Source: Tenacibaculum larymnensis (GTDB lineage Bacteria > Bacteroidota > Bacteroidia > Flavobacteriales > Flavobacteriaceae). From it: DNA of 64,000 nucleotides. The position numbers and the translations under genes were made by a program. A model generated the notes under the pieces. It searched no databases and was not told the origin of the DNA. It saw only the letters and a program-made list of their open reading frames with translations. The stretch lies in NCBI RefSeq assembly GCF_028829235.1, contig NZ_JAIWJY010000007.1:62001-126000 (forward strand), in the 5' to 3' direction. Positions 18,221 to 26,954 of this stretch are shown here, in pieces; the stretch's first letter is position 1; every line of letters begins with the position of its first letter.

Positions 18221-18925
18221 TTATTTATGGATGATAAAGATTGCTGGTCGTTTATGTAAATCAGTTTTTACATGTTTCCATTCTTTTACCGTTAGTGTTT
18301 TAATATACTCTGTTGGAAGTGTTATATCACACGCCACGCAAACTCTTGTATCAGGAGACAAAGTAGCGCGTAAATCATCTAACATTTTTTCATTCCTGTA
18401 AGGAGTTTCAATAAAAAGCTGTGACTGATTTTTTTCTTTTGAAAGCTTCTCTAAATCTTTAATTGCTTTTTTTCTGTCTGACTTATCAATAGGTAAATAT
18501 CCATTAAACGCAAAACTCTGCCCATTCATACCAGAAGCCATAATTGCCAACAAAATAGAAGAAGGTCCTACCAATGGAACTACCTGAATTCCTTTTTGAT
18601 GTGCTAACTTCACAATACTTGCACCTGGATCTGCCACAGCTGGCACTCCTGCCTCAGAAAGTAAACCAACAGATATCCCTTTTTCACAGGCATCTAAGTA
18701 ATTCTTGGTTTCTAAATCATCTGAATACTTATCTAATAACATCAACTCTAATGAAGGTTGCGATTTTGTTGGTGTAATTCTTTTAATAAACCTTCTAGCT
18801 GATTTTTCGTTTTCAACAATAAAGTAATCTAATTGTTCTACCACCTTTTTTACTGATAACGGCATTACCTCTAATGGTTCAGTATCCCCTAACGTTGTAG
18901 GAATCAAGTATAATTTACCTTTCAT
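18221..18925 (-). CDS. RsmI-like SAM-dependent methyltransferase
   Basis: A 234-residue member of the tetrapyrrole-methylase fold, of the type that modifies 16S rRNA (RsmI, 2'-O-methyl C1402) or the shorter relatives usual in Bacteroidota. Motifs: LYLIPTTLGDTEPLEVMP at the N-terminus, GLLSEAGVPAVADPGASIVKLAHQKG with the SAM loop (about 88-115), VVPLVGPSSILLAIMASG, and QLFIETPYRNEKML. Classical RsmI is longer (about 280), so the exact target is not certain. It overlaps the phosphatase gene by four bases (ATGA), a coupled pair downstream of dnaA. Confidence 0.88.
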   Translation of the reverse strand: MKGKLYLIPTTLGDTEPLEVMPLSVKKVVEQLDYFIVENEKSARRFIKRITPTKSQPSLELMLLDKYSDDLETKNYLDACEKGISVGLLSEAGVPAVADPGASIVKLAHQKGIQVVPLVGPSSILLAIMASGMNGQSFAFNGYLPIDKSDRKKAIKDLEKLSKEKNQSQLFIETPYRNEKMLDDLRATLSPDTRVCVACDITLPTEYIKTLTVKEWKHVKTDLHKRPAIFIIHK

Positions 18926-19389
18926 TTTTTCTGTTCTAATTTTGAAGCTATAATTTCACACGCTTCATCTAACATTTTGTATACATTTTCAAAACCTTGA
19001 TCTCCTCCATAGTACGGATCTGGAACACTCCTATTTTCATTAGGATGTAATTCGTTCAAAATCATTTTTACTTTTTCATGCTGCTCTTCATTTTCAGACA
19101 TGGCTACAATATCACCATAATTACTTTGATCCATAGCAAAAATCATGTCAAAATTATCAAAATCAGCTTTTACAAACTTTCTTGAACGTTGATTAATAAT
19201 ATCAATTCCGTATTTTCTAGCTACTTCAATAGAGCGACTATCAGGTAATTCACCTACATGATACCCCGAAGTACCAGCCGAATCTACTATAAAATTTTCT
19301 GAGGATAATTTAGATTGTAAAATTCCTTCAGCAAGAGGAGATCGACAAATATTCCCTAAACAAACCATTAATATTTTTTTCATACTCAT
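18922..19389 (-). CDS. low-molecular-weight protein-tyrosine phosphatase
   Basis: A 155-residue phosphatase. The P-loop CLGNICRSP begins at Cys10 and ends with Arg16, the exact CX5R signature, and the general acid Asp lies in VPDPYYGG. Relatives dephosphorylate tyrosine on proteins, often in polysaccharide export control. The ATG at 19389 or the next at 19383 (MKKILMVCLG) may be used. The start sits directly after the T run of a terminator hairpin, so expression needs read-through from dnaA or a promoter not seen. Confidence 0.93.
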   Translation of the reverse strand: MSMKKILMVCLGNICRSPLAEGILQSKLSSENFIVDSAGTSGYHVGELPDSRSIEVARKYGIDIINQRSRKFVKADFDNFDMIFAMDQSNYGDIVAMSENEEQHEKVKMILNELHPNENRSVPDPYYGGDQGFENVYKMLDEACEIIASKLEQKK

Positions 19390-19394
19390 AAAAA

Positions 19395-19413
19395 AACCTC
19401 ACTAGGTGAGGTT
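19395..19413 (-). terminator. intrinsic terminator after dnaA
   Basis: AACCTCAC / GTGAGGTT stem followed on the minus strand by seven T. It lies between the dnaA stop (19420) and the phosphatase ATG (19389), which begins just past the T run. Confidence 0.75.
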
Positions 19414-19419
19414 CGTTGT

Positions 19420-20844
19420 TTATAAAGTTAACTTTTTTGTTAAGTCTTCTACGTACTTTTTAAACTGCTTATCAGTTTCAGTCAAATTATCAACAGTTTT
19501 ACACGCATGTAACACAGTAGCATGATCTCTTTTTCCTATTTGACTTCCAATACTTGCTAATGATGACTTTGTCATACGTTTTGCAAAATACATAGCTAAC
19601 TGACGCGCTTGTACAATATGGCGTTTACGTGTTTTAGATTGTAAAGTTGCCACATCCATATCAAAGTATTTTGATACTACTTTTTGAATGTAATCAATAG
19701 ACAATTCTTTTTTCGTATTCTTAACAAATTTATCTACAATCTGTTTTGCTAATTCAATTGTAAACTCTTTTCTATTAAAAGAAGCTTGAGCTATCATTGA
19801 AATTATCACTCCTTCTAACTCACGAACATTAGACTTGATATTCTTTGCTATATACTCAACAATTTCTTCTGGCATTTCAACACCATCTCTGTACAATTTG
19901 TTTTGTAAAATAGAAACTCTTGTTTCGTAATCTGGTGCTTGTAGTTCAGCTGACAATCCCCATTTAAAACGAGAAAGTAAACGTTGTTCAATATCTTGCA
20001 TATCAACAGGTGCTTTATCCGAAGTTAAAATAACCTGTTTTCCATTTTGATGTAGGTGATTAAAAATATGGAAGAACACATCTTGTGTACCTGCTTTTCC
20101 TGATAAAAACTGCACATCATCAATAATCAAGACATCAATCATTTGGTAGAAATGAATAAAATCATTTCTAGTATTTGATTTTACAGAATCAATAAACTGT
20201 TGTGTAAATTTTTCAGAAGAAATATACAATACAGTTTTATCAGGGTATTTATCTTTTATTTCAACACCTATAGCATGTGCTAGGTGTGTTTTTCCTAATC
20301 CAACCCCTCCATATATTAATAATGGATTAAATGAAGTTCCACCTGGTTTATTTGCTACAGCCATACCAGCAGAACGTGCCAATCTGTTAGAATCTCCTTC
20401 AACAAAATTCACAAAATTATAATTTGGATTTAGTTGAGATTCTATTTTCACCTTTTGTAACCCCGGAATAACAAATGGGTTTTTAAGTTCTCGTTTTGAC
20501 TCTAACGGAACTGTTACCTTTTGCGGTTTTAAAGGGTTACGGTTTGAGCTAGGTATTTTTACAGTCTGAGGGCTATTGCTACTATACGTATTCTCCATAC
20601 GTACATCGTAAATTAATTTAGCATCATTTCCTAACTGACGAACCAAAGCTACTCTTAACAGTTTTATGTAATGCTCTTCTAACCACTCGTAAAAAAACTT
20701 ACTTGGTACTTGAACTGTCAAAGCTTCCCCTGCCAATTTAATAGGCTTTATCGGCTCGAACCAAGTCTTATATGCCTGTGGCTTAATGTTATCCTTGATA
20801 AAAGACAAGCATTCCATCCAAACTGAATCGGCTGTTTTAGTCAT
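19420..20844 (-). CDS. dnaA: chromosomal replication initiator DnaA
   Basis: A 474-residue initiator. Domain I is residues 1-85, a linker follows, then the AAA+ domain with Walker A GGVGLGKT (179-186) and Walker B LIIDDVQFL, and domain IV with the DNA-binding signature (RHIVQARQLAMY, IGSQIGKRDHATVLHACKTV). MTKTADSVW at 20844 is the usual start; an in-frame ATG at 20859 adds five residues and is less likely. A DnaA box (TTATTCACA on the minus strand, 20925-20933) lies upstream, suggesting autoregulation. I do not claim oriC here. Confidence 0.97.
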   Translation of the reverse strand: MTKTADSVWMECLSFIKDNIKPQAYKTWFEPIKPIKLAGEALTVQVPSKFFYEWLEEHYIKLLRVALVRQLGNDAKLIYDVRMENTYSSNSPQTVKIPSSNRNPLKPQKVTVPLESKRELKNPFVIPGLQKVKIESQLNPNYNFVNFVEGDSNRLARSAGMAVANKPGGTSFNPLLIYGGVGLGKTHLAHAIGVEIKDKYPDKTVLYISSEKFTQQFIDSVKSNTRNDFIHFYQMIDVLIIDDVQFLSGKAGTQDVFFHIFNHLHQNGKQVILTSDKAPVDMQDIEQRLLSRFKWGLSAELQAPDYETRVSILQNKLYRDGVEMPEEIVEYIAKNIKSNVRELEGVIISMIAQASFNRKEFTIELAKQIVDKFVKNTKKELSIDYIQKVVSKYFDMDVATLQSKTRKRHIVQARQLAMYFAKRMTKSSLASIGSQIGKRDHATVLHACKTVDNLTETDKQFKKYVEDLTKKLTL

Positions 20845-20924
20845 ATTGGTAAAAAACAATTTTAGTTGTTAATTTTTATTCAGGTTTAGGGGACACCAAA
20901 CATGAAAGTCTGGGCGAACAAAAG

Positions 20925-20933
20925 TGTGAATAA
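20925..20933 (-). promoter_or_regulatory. DnaA box TTATTCACA upstream of dnaA
   Basis: Matches the consensus TTATnCACA exactly and lies about 80-90 bases before the dnaA start. Only one such box was noticed here, so an autoregulatory site is more likely than an origin. Confidence 0.5.
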
Positions 20934-21016
20934 ATTTTAGTATAAAAAAATCAAATCACTATTGACTTTTATTTTTTTTTTGCGTATCGTTAATGCAATT
21001 AAAATAAAAAAATCTT

Positions 21017-21424
21017 TTGCAAAAACATCACACATCTATACGTGTTCGGTATGCTGAAACTGATCAAATGGGAGTAGTTTATCATGGAAACTACGCACAA
21101 TTTTTTGAGATTGGTCGTACCGAATGGCTACGTTCTCTGGGCGTTACATACAAATATATGGAAAAAACAGGAATCATGTTGCCTGTTATTTCTTTATCTT
21201 GTAACTTTAAAAAGTCGGCATTATATGACGATGAGTTAACCATTACAACCATTTTAAAAAAAACACCTTCAGTAAAAATTGAATTCGACTATGAAATTAC
21301 CAATCAAAATAACGAACTAATTTCAACTGGAAATACTGTGTTAGCATTTATTAACAATAAAACAAAAAAACCTATGCGTTGTCCTGATTATATTTTAGAT
21401 AAATTAGCTGTCTTAAAAAAATAA
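21017..21424 (+). CDS. YbgC/FadM-type acyl-CoA thioesterase (4HBT hot-dog)
   Basis: A 135-residue hot-dog-fold thioesterase. The N-terminal signature RVRYAETDQMGVVYHGNYAQFFEIGRTEWLR contains the catalytic Asp and the HGNY motif of the 4-hydroxybenzoyl-CoA thioesterase family. It hydrolyses acyl-CoA; chain preference is unknown. It starts with TTG at 21017, as there is no upstream in-frame ATG and the first ATG would remove the active-site Asp. It is followed after 20 bases by the adenosyltransferase gene, probably on the same transcript. Confidence 0.92.
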   Translation: MQKHHTSIRVRYAETDQMGVVYHGNYAQFFEIGRTEWLRSLGVTYKYMEKTGIMLPVISLSCNFKKSALYDDELTITTILKKTPSVKIEFDYEITNQNNELISTGNTVLAFINNKTKKPMRCPDYILDKLAVLKK

Positions 21425-21443
21425 TCAAACTAGTAAAAAACAT

Positions 21444-22016
21444 ATGAAAATATACACAAAAACAGGTGATAAAGGTACCACCGCCCTATTTGGTGGCACT
21501 CGAGTACCAAAACACCATTTAAGAATAGAAAGCTATGGAACTGTTGATGAACTTAACTCATATATTGGCTTAATTAGAGATCAAAACATTGATGACGCTC
21601 TAAAAAAGAAATTAACAAAAATTCAAAGCAATTTATTCACATTAGGAGCAATGTTAGCTACACCACCAGAAAAGGAAACTTTAAAAAGTGGTAAAGAACG
21701 CTTAAACATTCCTAAAATTAATGAAGACTCAATTCAGTTTTTAGAAGACGAAATTGACCTTATGAATAAGGACCTACCTCAAATGACACACTTTGTATTA
21801 CCAGGCGGTCACCAAACCGTGTCATTTTGTCACATAGCACGCTGCGTATGCCGTAGATCGGAACGATTAGCCGTGGCTTTAAACGAAGAAGAAACAATTA
21901 GCGATACTGTTTTAAAGTATTTAAACCGACTTTCTGACTACCTTTTTGTGTTGGCACGGAAGTTGACTCAAGACTTACAAGCTGAGGAAATTAAATGGAT
22001 TCCTGAAAAGCTTTAA
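21444..22016 (+). CDS. PduO-type cob(I)alamin adenosyltransferase
   Basis: A 190-residue enzyme that transfers adenosyl from ATP to cob(I)alamin to make coenzyme B12. Clear motifs: the N-terminal YTKTGDKGTTALFGG (ATP-binding loop), RIESYGTVDELNSYIGL, the HFVLPGG turn, and CHIARCVCRRSERL near residue 135 with the conserved Arg residues, then YLNRLSDYLFVLAR. It serves B12-dependent enzymes such as methylmalonyl-CoA mutase, not seen in this window. No B12 riboswitch was seen upstream. Confidence 0.95.
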   Translation: MKIYTKTGDKGTTALFGGTRVPKHHLRIESYGTVDELNSYIGLIRDQNIDDALKKKLTKIQSNLFTLGAMLATPPEKETLKSGKERLNIPKINEDSIQFLEDEIDLMNKDLPQMTHFVLPGGHQTVSFCHIARCVCRRSERLAVALNEEETISDTVLKYLNRLSDYLFVLARKLTQDLQAEEIKWIPEKL

Positions 22017-22080
22017 CTAAGTTCTTTAATTATTGATTTCACATTTTTTAAAAAAAACTTGACTTTTTACAAAAAAAAAT

Positions 22081-22088
22081 TATTTTTG
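22081..22088 (+). promoter_or_regulatory. -7 element TATTTTTG of the DUF2795 gene
   Basis: An exact TAnnTTTG match 28 bases before the ATG at 22117, with TTGAC about 20 bases further upstream as a possible -33 element. Confidence 0.6.
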
Positions 22089-22116
22089 CGGAAAATCTTA
22101 TTAAACAGATAAAGAA

Positions 22117-22338
22117 ATGTATTGGACACTTGAATTAGCATCTTATTTAGCAGATGCACCCTGGCCTGCAACTAAAGACGAATTAATTGATTACGCTATT
22201 CGTACTGGAGCACCGTTAGAAGTGGTAGAAAACTTACAAGATATCGAAGATGAAGGTGAGGCATACGATTCTATTATTGAAATCTGGCCAGATTACCCTA
22301 CTGAAGAAGATTATCTTTGGAATGAAGATGAATACTAG
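22117..22338 (+). CDS. DUF2795 family protein
   Basis: A 73-residue acidic protein, well matched to the DUF2795 family: MYWTLELASYLADAPWPATKDELIDYAIRTG, then EVVENLQDIEDEGEAYDSIIEIWPDYP. It is short, soluble and without a known function; the family is conserved across Flavobacteriia. It has its own promoter and a terminator, and precedes secA. Confidence 0.92.
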   Translation: MYWTLELASYLADAPWPATKDELIDYAIRTGAPLEVVENLQDIEDEGEAYDSIIEIWPDYPTEEDYLWNEDEY

Positions 22339-22356
22339 AAAAAATAAATAATAAAA

Positions 22357-22384
22357 AGTCTCTTTTACAGAGGCTTTTTTTTTG
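22357..22384 (+). terminator. intrinsic terminator after the DUF2795 gene
   Basis: AAGTCTC / GAGGCTT (one T-G wobble pair) followed by a run of nine T. Confidence 0.65.
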
Positions 22385-22465
22385 CTTACTTTTAAGCACT
22401 CAATAAAAAACACAAAAAACGCTAATTAAAAACAACTTAATTAGCTATAAAACAATATTTTACAA

Positions 22466-25400
22466 ATGAGCGTTTTAAATTCGATTATAAAACTATTTGT
22501 TGGAGACAAACAACAAAAGGACCTAAAATCACTACAACCGATCGTCGAAAAGGTACGATCTTTTGAAAATTCATTAAACAGTTTATCAAATGATGAATTA
22601 CGGGCAAAAACAATCGAATTTAAATCGAAAATTAAAGACGCTACCAAATCTTTTAACGATAAGATAACTGAACTTGAGGAAGAAGCTAAAAGTGCAGATA
22701 TTGATCGTCAAGAAGACATTTATACAGAAATTGATAAATTAAAAGACGAAGCTTACGAAGCTTCAGAAGCTGTTTTATTAAACATTATGCCTGAGGCTTT
22801 TGCAGTTGTAAAAGAAACTGCAAAGCGTTTTACTAAAAACACAGAATTAGAAGTAACTGCTACTCCTTTCGATAGAGAGTTATCTGCTACTAGAGAACAT
22901 ATTACACTAGAAGACGACAAAGCTTTTTGGGCTAATTCATGGGATGCTGCAGGTAAAGAGGTTATTTGGGACATGATTCATTATGATGTTCAGTTAATTG
23001 GTGGGTCAGTTTTACACCAAGGTAAAATTGCTGAAATGATGACAGGGGAAGGTAAAACGTTAGTTTCTACTCTACCTGTATACTTAAACGCTTTAACAGG
23101 TAACGGAGTTCACGTTGTTACAGTAAACGACTACTTAGCAAAACGTGACCGCGCGTGGATGGCTCCTATTTTTGAGTTCCACGGATTATCTACTGACTGT
23201 ATTGATTTCCATCAACCAAACTCAGAAGCACGTAGAGAAGCTTATAATGCAGATATCACCTACGGAACCAATAACGAATTTGGATTCGACTACTTACGTG
23301 ATAACATGGCTAACTCTAAAAAAGATTTAGTACAGCGTGCACCAAACTATGCTATTATTGATGAGGTGGATTCTGTTTTAATTGATGATGCTCGTACGCC
23401 GTTAATTATTTCTGGACCAGTACCACAAGGAGACAGTCACGAATTTAATGAATTAAAACCTCTAGTTGCCGATTTAGTTTCACTTCAAAATAAATATTTA
23501 GTAGGTGTTTTAGCAGAAGCAAAACGTTTAATTAAAGAAGGCGACACTAAAGAAGGTGGTTTCTTATTACTAAGAGTTTACAGAGGTCTTCCTAAAAATA
23601 AAGCCTTAATTAAGTTTTTATCTCAAGAGGGAGTTAAACAAATCCTACAAAAAACTGAAAACTTCTACATGCAAGACAACAACAAGCTAATGCCTGAAGT
23701 TGATGCAGAGTTATGGTTTACTATTGAAGAAAAGAACAACCAAATTGACTTAACAGATAAAGGTATTGCACACCTTTCTGATATCACAAAAAATGAAACA
23801 TTCTTCGTTTTACCAGATATTAGTGTAAAAGTTGGTCAAATAGATAATAGCGACGTTACTCCTGAAGAGAAAGCTGATCAAAAAGAGGAATTATACCGTG
23901 AGTTTAGTGTAAAGAGTGAGCGAATTCATACCATGAACCAACTTTTAAAAGCATACACTGTTTTTGAAAAAGATGTAGAATATGTGGTAATGGATAACAA
24001 AGTAATGATTGTAGATGAGCAAACAGGTCGTATTATGGACGGTCGTCGTTACTCTGACGGATTACACCAAGCAATTGAAGCTAAAGAGAATGTAAAAATT
24101 GAAGACGCTACGCAAACGTTTGCTACCGTTACTTTACAGAACTACTTTAGAATGTACCGTAAGTTATCTGGTATGACAGGTACAGCGATTACGGAAGCAG
24201 GTGAATTCTGGGAAATCTACAAATTAGATGTTGTTGAAATTCCAACAAACAAACCAATTCAACGAGACGATAAACAAGATTTAGTTTATAAAACTACGCG
24301 TGAAAAGTATAACGCTGTAATTGAAGATATCGTAAAATTAGTTGGAGAAGGAAGGCCAGTACTAGTAGGTACTACTTCTGTTGAGATCTCTGAATTATTA
24401 GGAAGAATGTTACAAATCCGTAAGATTCCTCACAATATCTTAAATGCAAAATTACACAAGAAAGAAGCTGATGTAGTTGCTGAAGCTGGTAAACCAGGAG
24501 TGGTAACCATTGCAACAAACATGGCAGGTCGTGGTACCGATATTAAATTATCTGATGAAGTTAAAGCCGCAGGTGGTTTAGCTATTATTGGTACAGAGCG
24601 TCATGATTCTCGTCGTGTAGACCGTCAGTTACGTGGTCGTGCAGGACGTCAAGGAGATGTAGGTTCTTCTCAATTCTATGTAGCTTTAGACGACAACTTA
24701 ATGCGTTTATTTGGTTCAGAAAGAATTGCGAAGATGATGGATAGAATGGGATTAAAAGAGGGCGAAGTTATTCAGCACTCTATGATTTCTAAATCTATTG
24801 AAAGAGCTCAGAAAAAAGTAGAAGAAAATAACTTTGGTATTCGTAAACGTTTATTAGAGTATGATGATATTATGAACGCACAACGTGAGTTTGTATACAA
24901 GCGTCGTCGTCATGCTTTAGATGGAAAACGTTTACAGATTGATATTGCTAACATGATTTACGATACTTGTGATTCAATTGTAAAACAAAACAAGGATACT
25001 AAAGACTTCCAAAACTTTGAATTCGAATTAATACGTTTCTCTGCAATGACTTCTCCTTTTTCTGAAGAAGAATTCAATAAAACATCAGAGCAAGATTTAA
25101 TTGACAAGCTATACAAAATAGTAACGGAACACTACAAAAACGATGCGGAAAGAAATGCTGAAAATGCATTCCCAGTAATTAAAAATGTTTTTGAAAACGA
25201 AGGTGATCGTTATGAGCGTATTGTTGTTCCTTTTACAGATGGTTCTAAAACACTACAAGTAGTTACCAACTTAAAAGAAGCTTACGAAAGTGAAGGTAAA
25301 TCATTAGTTAATGATTTTGAAAAAAACATCACTTTAGCGATTATTGATGAAAACTGGAAGGATCACTTACGTAAAATGGATGAGTTGAAACAAACTGTTC

Positions 25401-25816
25401 AAAATGCTACGTACGAGCAAAAAGACCCTTTATTAGTTTATAAATTTGAGGCTTTCGAATTATTCCAAGAAACAATTGATAAAGTTAACAAAGAAGTGTT
25501 ATCATTCTTGTTCAAAGGAAAATTACCAAGTCAAGAAGCTTCACAAGTATCAGAAGCTCGTGAACAACAACGTGAGCAATTAGATTTACGTAAAGACGAG
25601 GTTCAAAACTCAACACAGCAAGCTATTAGCAATGCTCGTAATCAACAAACACAAGAACAGCAAGCTGTAGAAACTATTGTTCGTGAACAACCAAAAATTG
25701 GTCGTAACGAAAAAGTTACTATCAAAAATGTAATGTCAGGTGAAGAAAAAGAGGTTAAGTACAAGCAAGCTATTCCTTTATTAGAAAAAGGAGAATGGGT
25801 ATTGTACAACAAATAA
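22466..25816 (+). CDS. secA: preprotein translocase ATPase SecA
   Basis: A 1116-residue motor that drives proteins through SecYEG. Walker A TGEGKT is at residues 193-198, the DEAD-like IIDEVDSVLIDDARTPLIISG follows near 300, the second RecA fold carries NMAGRGTDIKL and RQLRGRAGRQGD, and the helical scaffold and wing come after. Compared with the enterobacterial protein of about 900 residues it has extra N-terminal helices (50-110) and an insert after the first nucleotide-binding fold (about 345-440), both usual in Bacteroidota. The C-terminus ends without the CxCxSG zinc finger that binds SecB. It has its own terminator. Confidence 0.98.
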   Translation: MSVLNSIIKLFVGDKQQKDLKSLQPIVEKVRSFENSLNSLSNDELRAKTIEFKSKIKDATKSFNDKITELEEEAKSADIDRQEDIYTEIDKLKDEAYEASEAVLLNIMPEAFAVVKETAKRFTKNTELEVTATPFDRELSATREHITLEDDKAFWANSWDAAGKEVIWDMIHYDVQLIGGSVLHQGKIAEMMTGEGKTLVSTLPVYLNALTGNGVHVVTVNDYLAKRDRAWMAPIFEFHGLSTDCIDFHQPNSEARREAYNADITYGTNNEFGFDYLRDNMANSKKDLVQRAPNYAIIDEVDSVLIDDARTPLIISGPVPQGDSHEFNELKPLVADLVSLQNKYLVGVLAEAKRLIKEGDTKEGGFLLLRVYRGLPKNKALIKFLSQEGVKQILQKTENFYMQDNNKLMPEVDAELWFTIEEKNNQIDLTDKGIAHLSDITKNETFFVLPDISVKVGQIDNSDVTPEEKADQKEELYREFSVKSERIHTMNQLLKAYTVFEKDVEYVVMDNKVMIVDEQTGRIMDGRRYSDGLHQAIEAKENVKIEDATQTFATVTLQNYFRMYRKLSGMTGTAITEAGEFWEIYKLDVVEIPTNKPIQRDDKQDLVYKTTREKYNAVIEDIVKLVGEGRPVLVGTTSVEISELLGRMLQIRKIPHNILNAKLHKKEADVVAEAGKPGVVTIATNMAGRGTDIKLSDEVKAAGGLAIIGTERHDSRRVDRQLRGRAGRQGDVGSSQFYVALDDNLMRLFGSERIAKMMDRMGLKEGEVIQHSMISKSIERAQKKVEENNFGIRKRLLEYDDIMNAQREFVYKRRRHALDGKRLQIDIANMIYDTCDSIVKQNKDTKDFQNFEFELIRFSAMTSPFSEEEFNKTSEQDLIDKLYKIVTEHYKNDAERNAENAFPVIKNVFENEGDRYERIVVPFTDGSKTLQVVTNLKEAYESEGKSLVNDFEKNITLAIIDENWKDHLRKMDELKQTVQNATYEQKDPLLVYKFEAFELFQETIDKVNKEVLSFLFKGKLPSQEASQVSEAREQQREQLDLRKDEVQNSTQQAISNARNQQTQEQQAVETIVREQPKIGRNEKVTIKNVMSGEEKEVKYKQAIPLLEKGEWVLYNK

Positions 25817-25838
25817 TCTTTTTTAAAAAACTATATAT

Positions 25839-25865
25839 AAAAAGCTCGGTAAAACCGAGCTTTTT
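25839..25865 (+). terminator. intrinsic terminator of secA
   Basis: AAAAAGCTCGGT / ACCGAGCTTTTT perfect stem with a 3-base loop and a T tail. Confidence 0.9.
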
Positions 25866-25954
25866 ACTTTTACATAACCTTTACTACACTTTTTAGTAAA
25901 GATTTCATTACCAATAATTTATAATTACCTCACTTTTTAAAAACATTCGAAAAG

Positions 25955-25962
25955 TAACTTTG
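25955..25962 (+). promoter_or_regulatory. -7 element TAACTTTG of the LpxH-like gene
   Basis: An exact TAnnTTTG match 23 bases before the ATG at 25986. Confidence 0.6.
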
Positions 25963-25985
25963 ATACATATCGAAGTATACTTAGA

Positions 25986-26858
25986 ATGAAAAAACACAAA
26001 AAACGTAAATTAGATATTGCTGTAATATCAGATGTTCACTTAGGAACTTTTGGTTGCAGAGCTACAGAACTTCATAATTACCTAAAAACCATCAATCCGA
26101 AAATATTGATTTTAAACGGTGATATTATTGATATTTGGCAGTTTAACAAACGTTACTTTCCTAAACCTCACATGAAAGTCATCAAGCAACTGATGAATTT
26201 TATTACCTCTGGAACAAAAGTGTATTACATCACAGGAAATCACGATGAAATGCTACGAAGGTTTAAAGGTTTTCGCTTAGGAAGCTTTGAAATTGTGAAT
26301 AAGGTAGTACTTGATATCGATGGTAAAAAGGGATGGTTCTTTCACGGAGATGTTTTTGATGTGACTATGCAACATTCTAAATGGCTTGCGAAATTAGGCG
26401 GAATGGGTTATGATTTTTTAATCCTTATTAATACGGTTGTAAACTGGGTAAGTCATAAACTAGGATACGGCAGGCTCTCCTTCTCCAAAAAAATTAAAAA
26501 CAGCGTAAAAAGTGCCATTAAATTTATTAATAATTTTGAAACTACTGCTGCTGATATTGCTATTAATGAAGGGTATAATTATGTAGTCTGCGGACATATT
26601 CATCAACCAGAAATAAGAACTATCGAAACTGAAAAAGGAAGCACTACTTACTTAAACTCTGGCGATTGGATTGAAAATTTAACAGCTTTAGAATACAAAA
26701 ACAAAACATGGTCTTTATATGAATACGAAAAAGATGAGATAGCTAAAAATATTCATTTAGACTACCCTGTAAAAGACTTAGAGCTAATTAGTTCTGAACA
26801 CAATAATAGCGAACTTTTTACAGAGCTCCTCAAAGAGTTTAATATTAAAACCCAATAA
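25986..26858 (+). CDS. LpxH-like UDP-2,3-diacylglucosamine diphosphatase family metallophosphoesterase
   Basis: A 290-residue calcineurin-type phosphoesterase. The metal ligands follow the family order: DVHLG (residues 16-20), NGDIIDIW, GNHDEM, FHGDVFD and GHIHQPE. Members of this branch cleave UDP-2,3-diacylglucosamine in lipid A synthesis. Some homologues act on other pyrophosphates, so LpxH is a probable rather than certain assignment. The glycosyltransferase gene follows on the same strand 96 bases later, which supports a lipid or envelope glycan role. Confidence 0.85.
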   Translation: MKKHKKRKLDIAVISDVHLGTFGCRATELHNYLKTINPKILILNGDIIDIWQFNKRYFPKPHMKVIKQLMNFITSGTKVYYITGNHDEMLRRFKGFRLGSFEIVNKVVLDIDGKKGWFFHGDVFDVTMQHSKWLAKLGGMGYDFLILINTVVNWVSHKLGYGRLSFSKKIKNSVKSAIKFINNFETTAADIAINEGYNYVVCGHIHQPEIRTIETEKGSTTYLNSGDWIENLTALEYKNKTWSLYEYEKDEIAKNIHLDYPVKDLELISSEHNNSELFTELLKEFNIKTQ

Positions 26859-26954
26859 CTATGAAGCCAATAATGGGCATTATGTTAGGAAATAGTCAGT
26901 ACCTACTTAATAGGTAATTTTCTGAAAACAACCAGTAATAAAAAATTAAAAAAG

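Noticed and set aside
20860..21016. Chromosomal origin next to dnaA
   Set aside because: Only one DnaA box and no obvious cluster or unwinding element were seen; skew cannot be judged from this window.
26869..26916. Small inverted repeats after the LpxH-like gene as a terminator
   Set aside because: The stems are short (ATAATG/CATTAT, ACCTA/TAGGT) and lack a T run; read-through into the glycosyltransferase is more likely.
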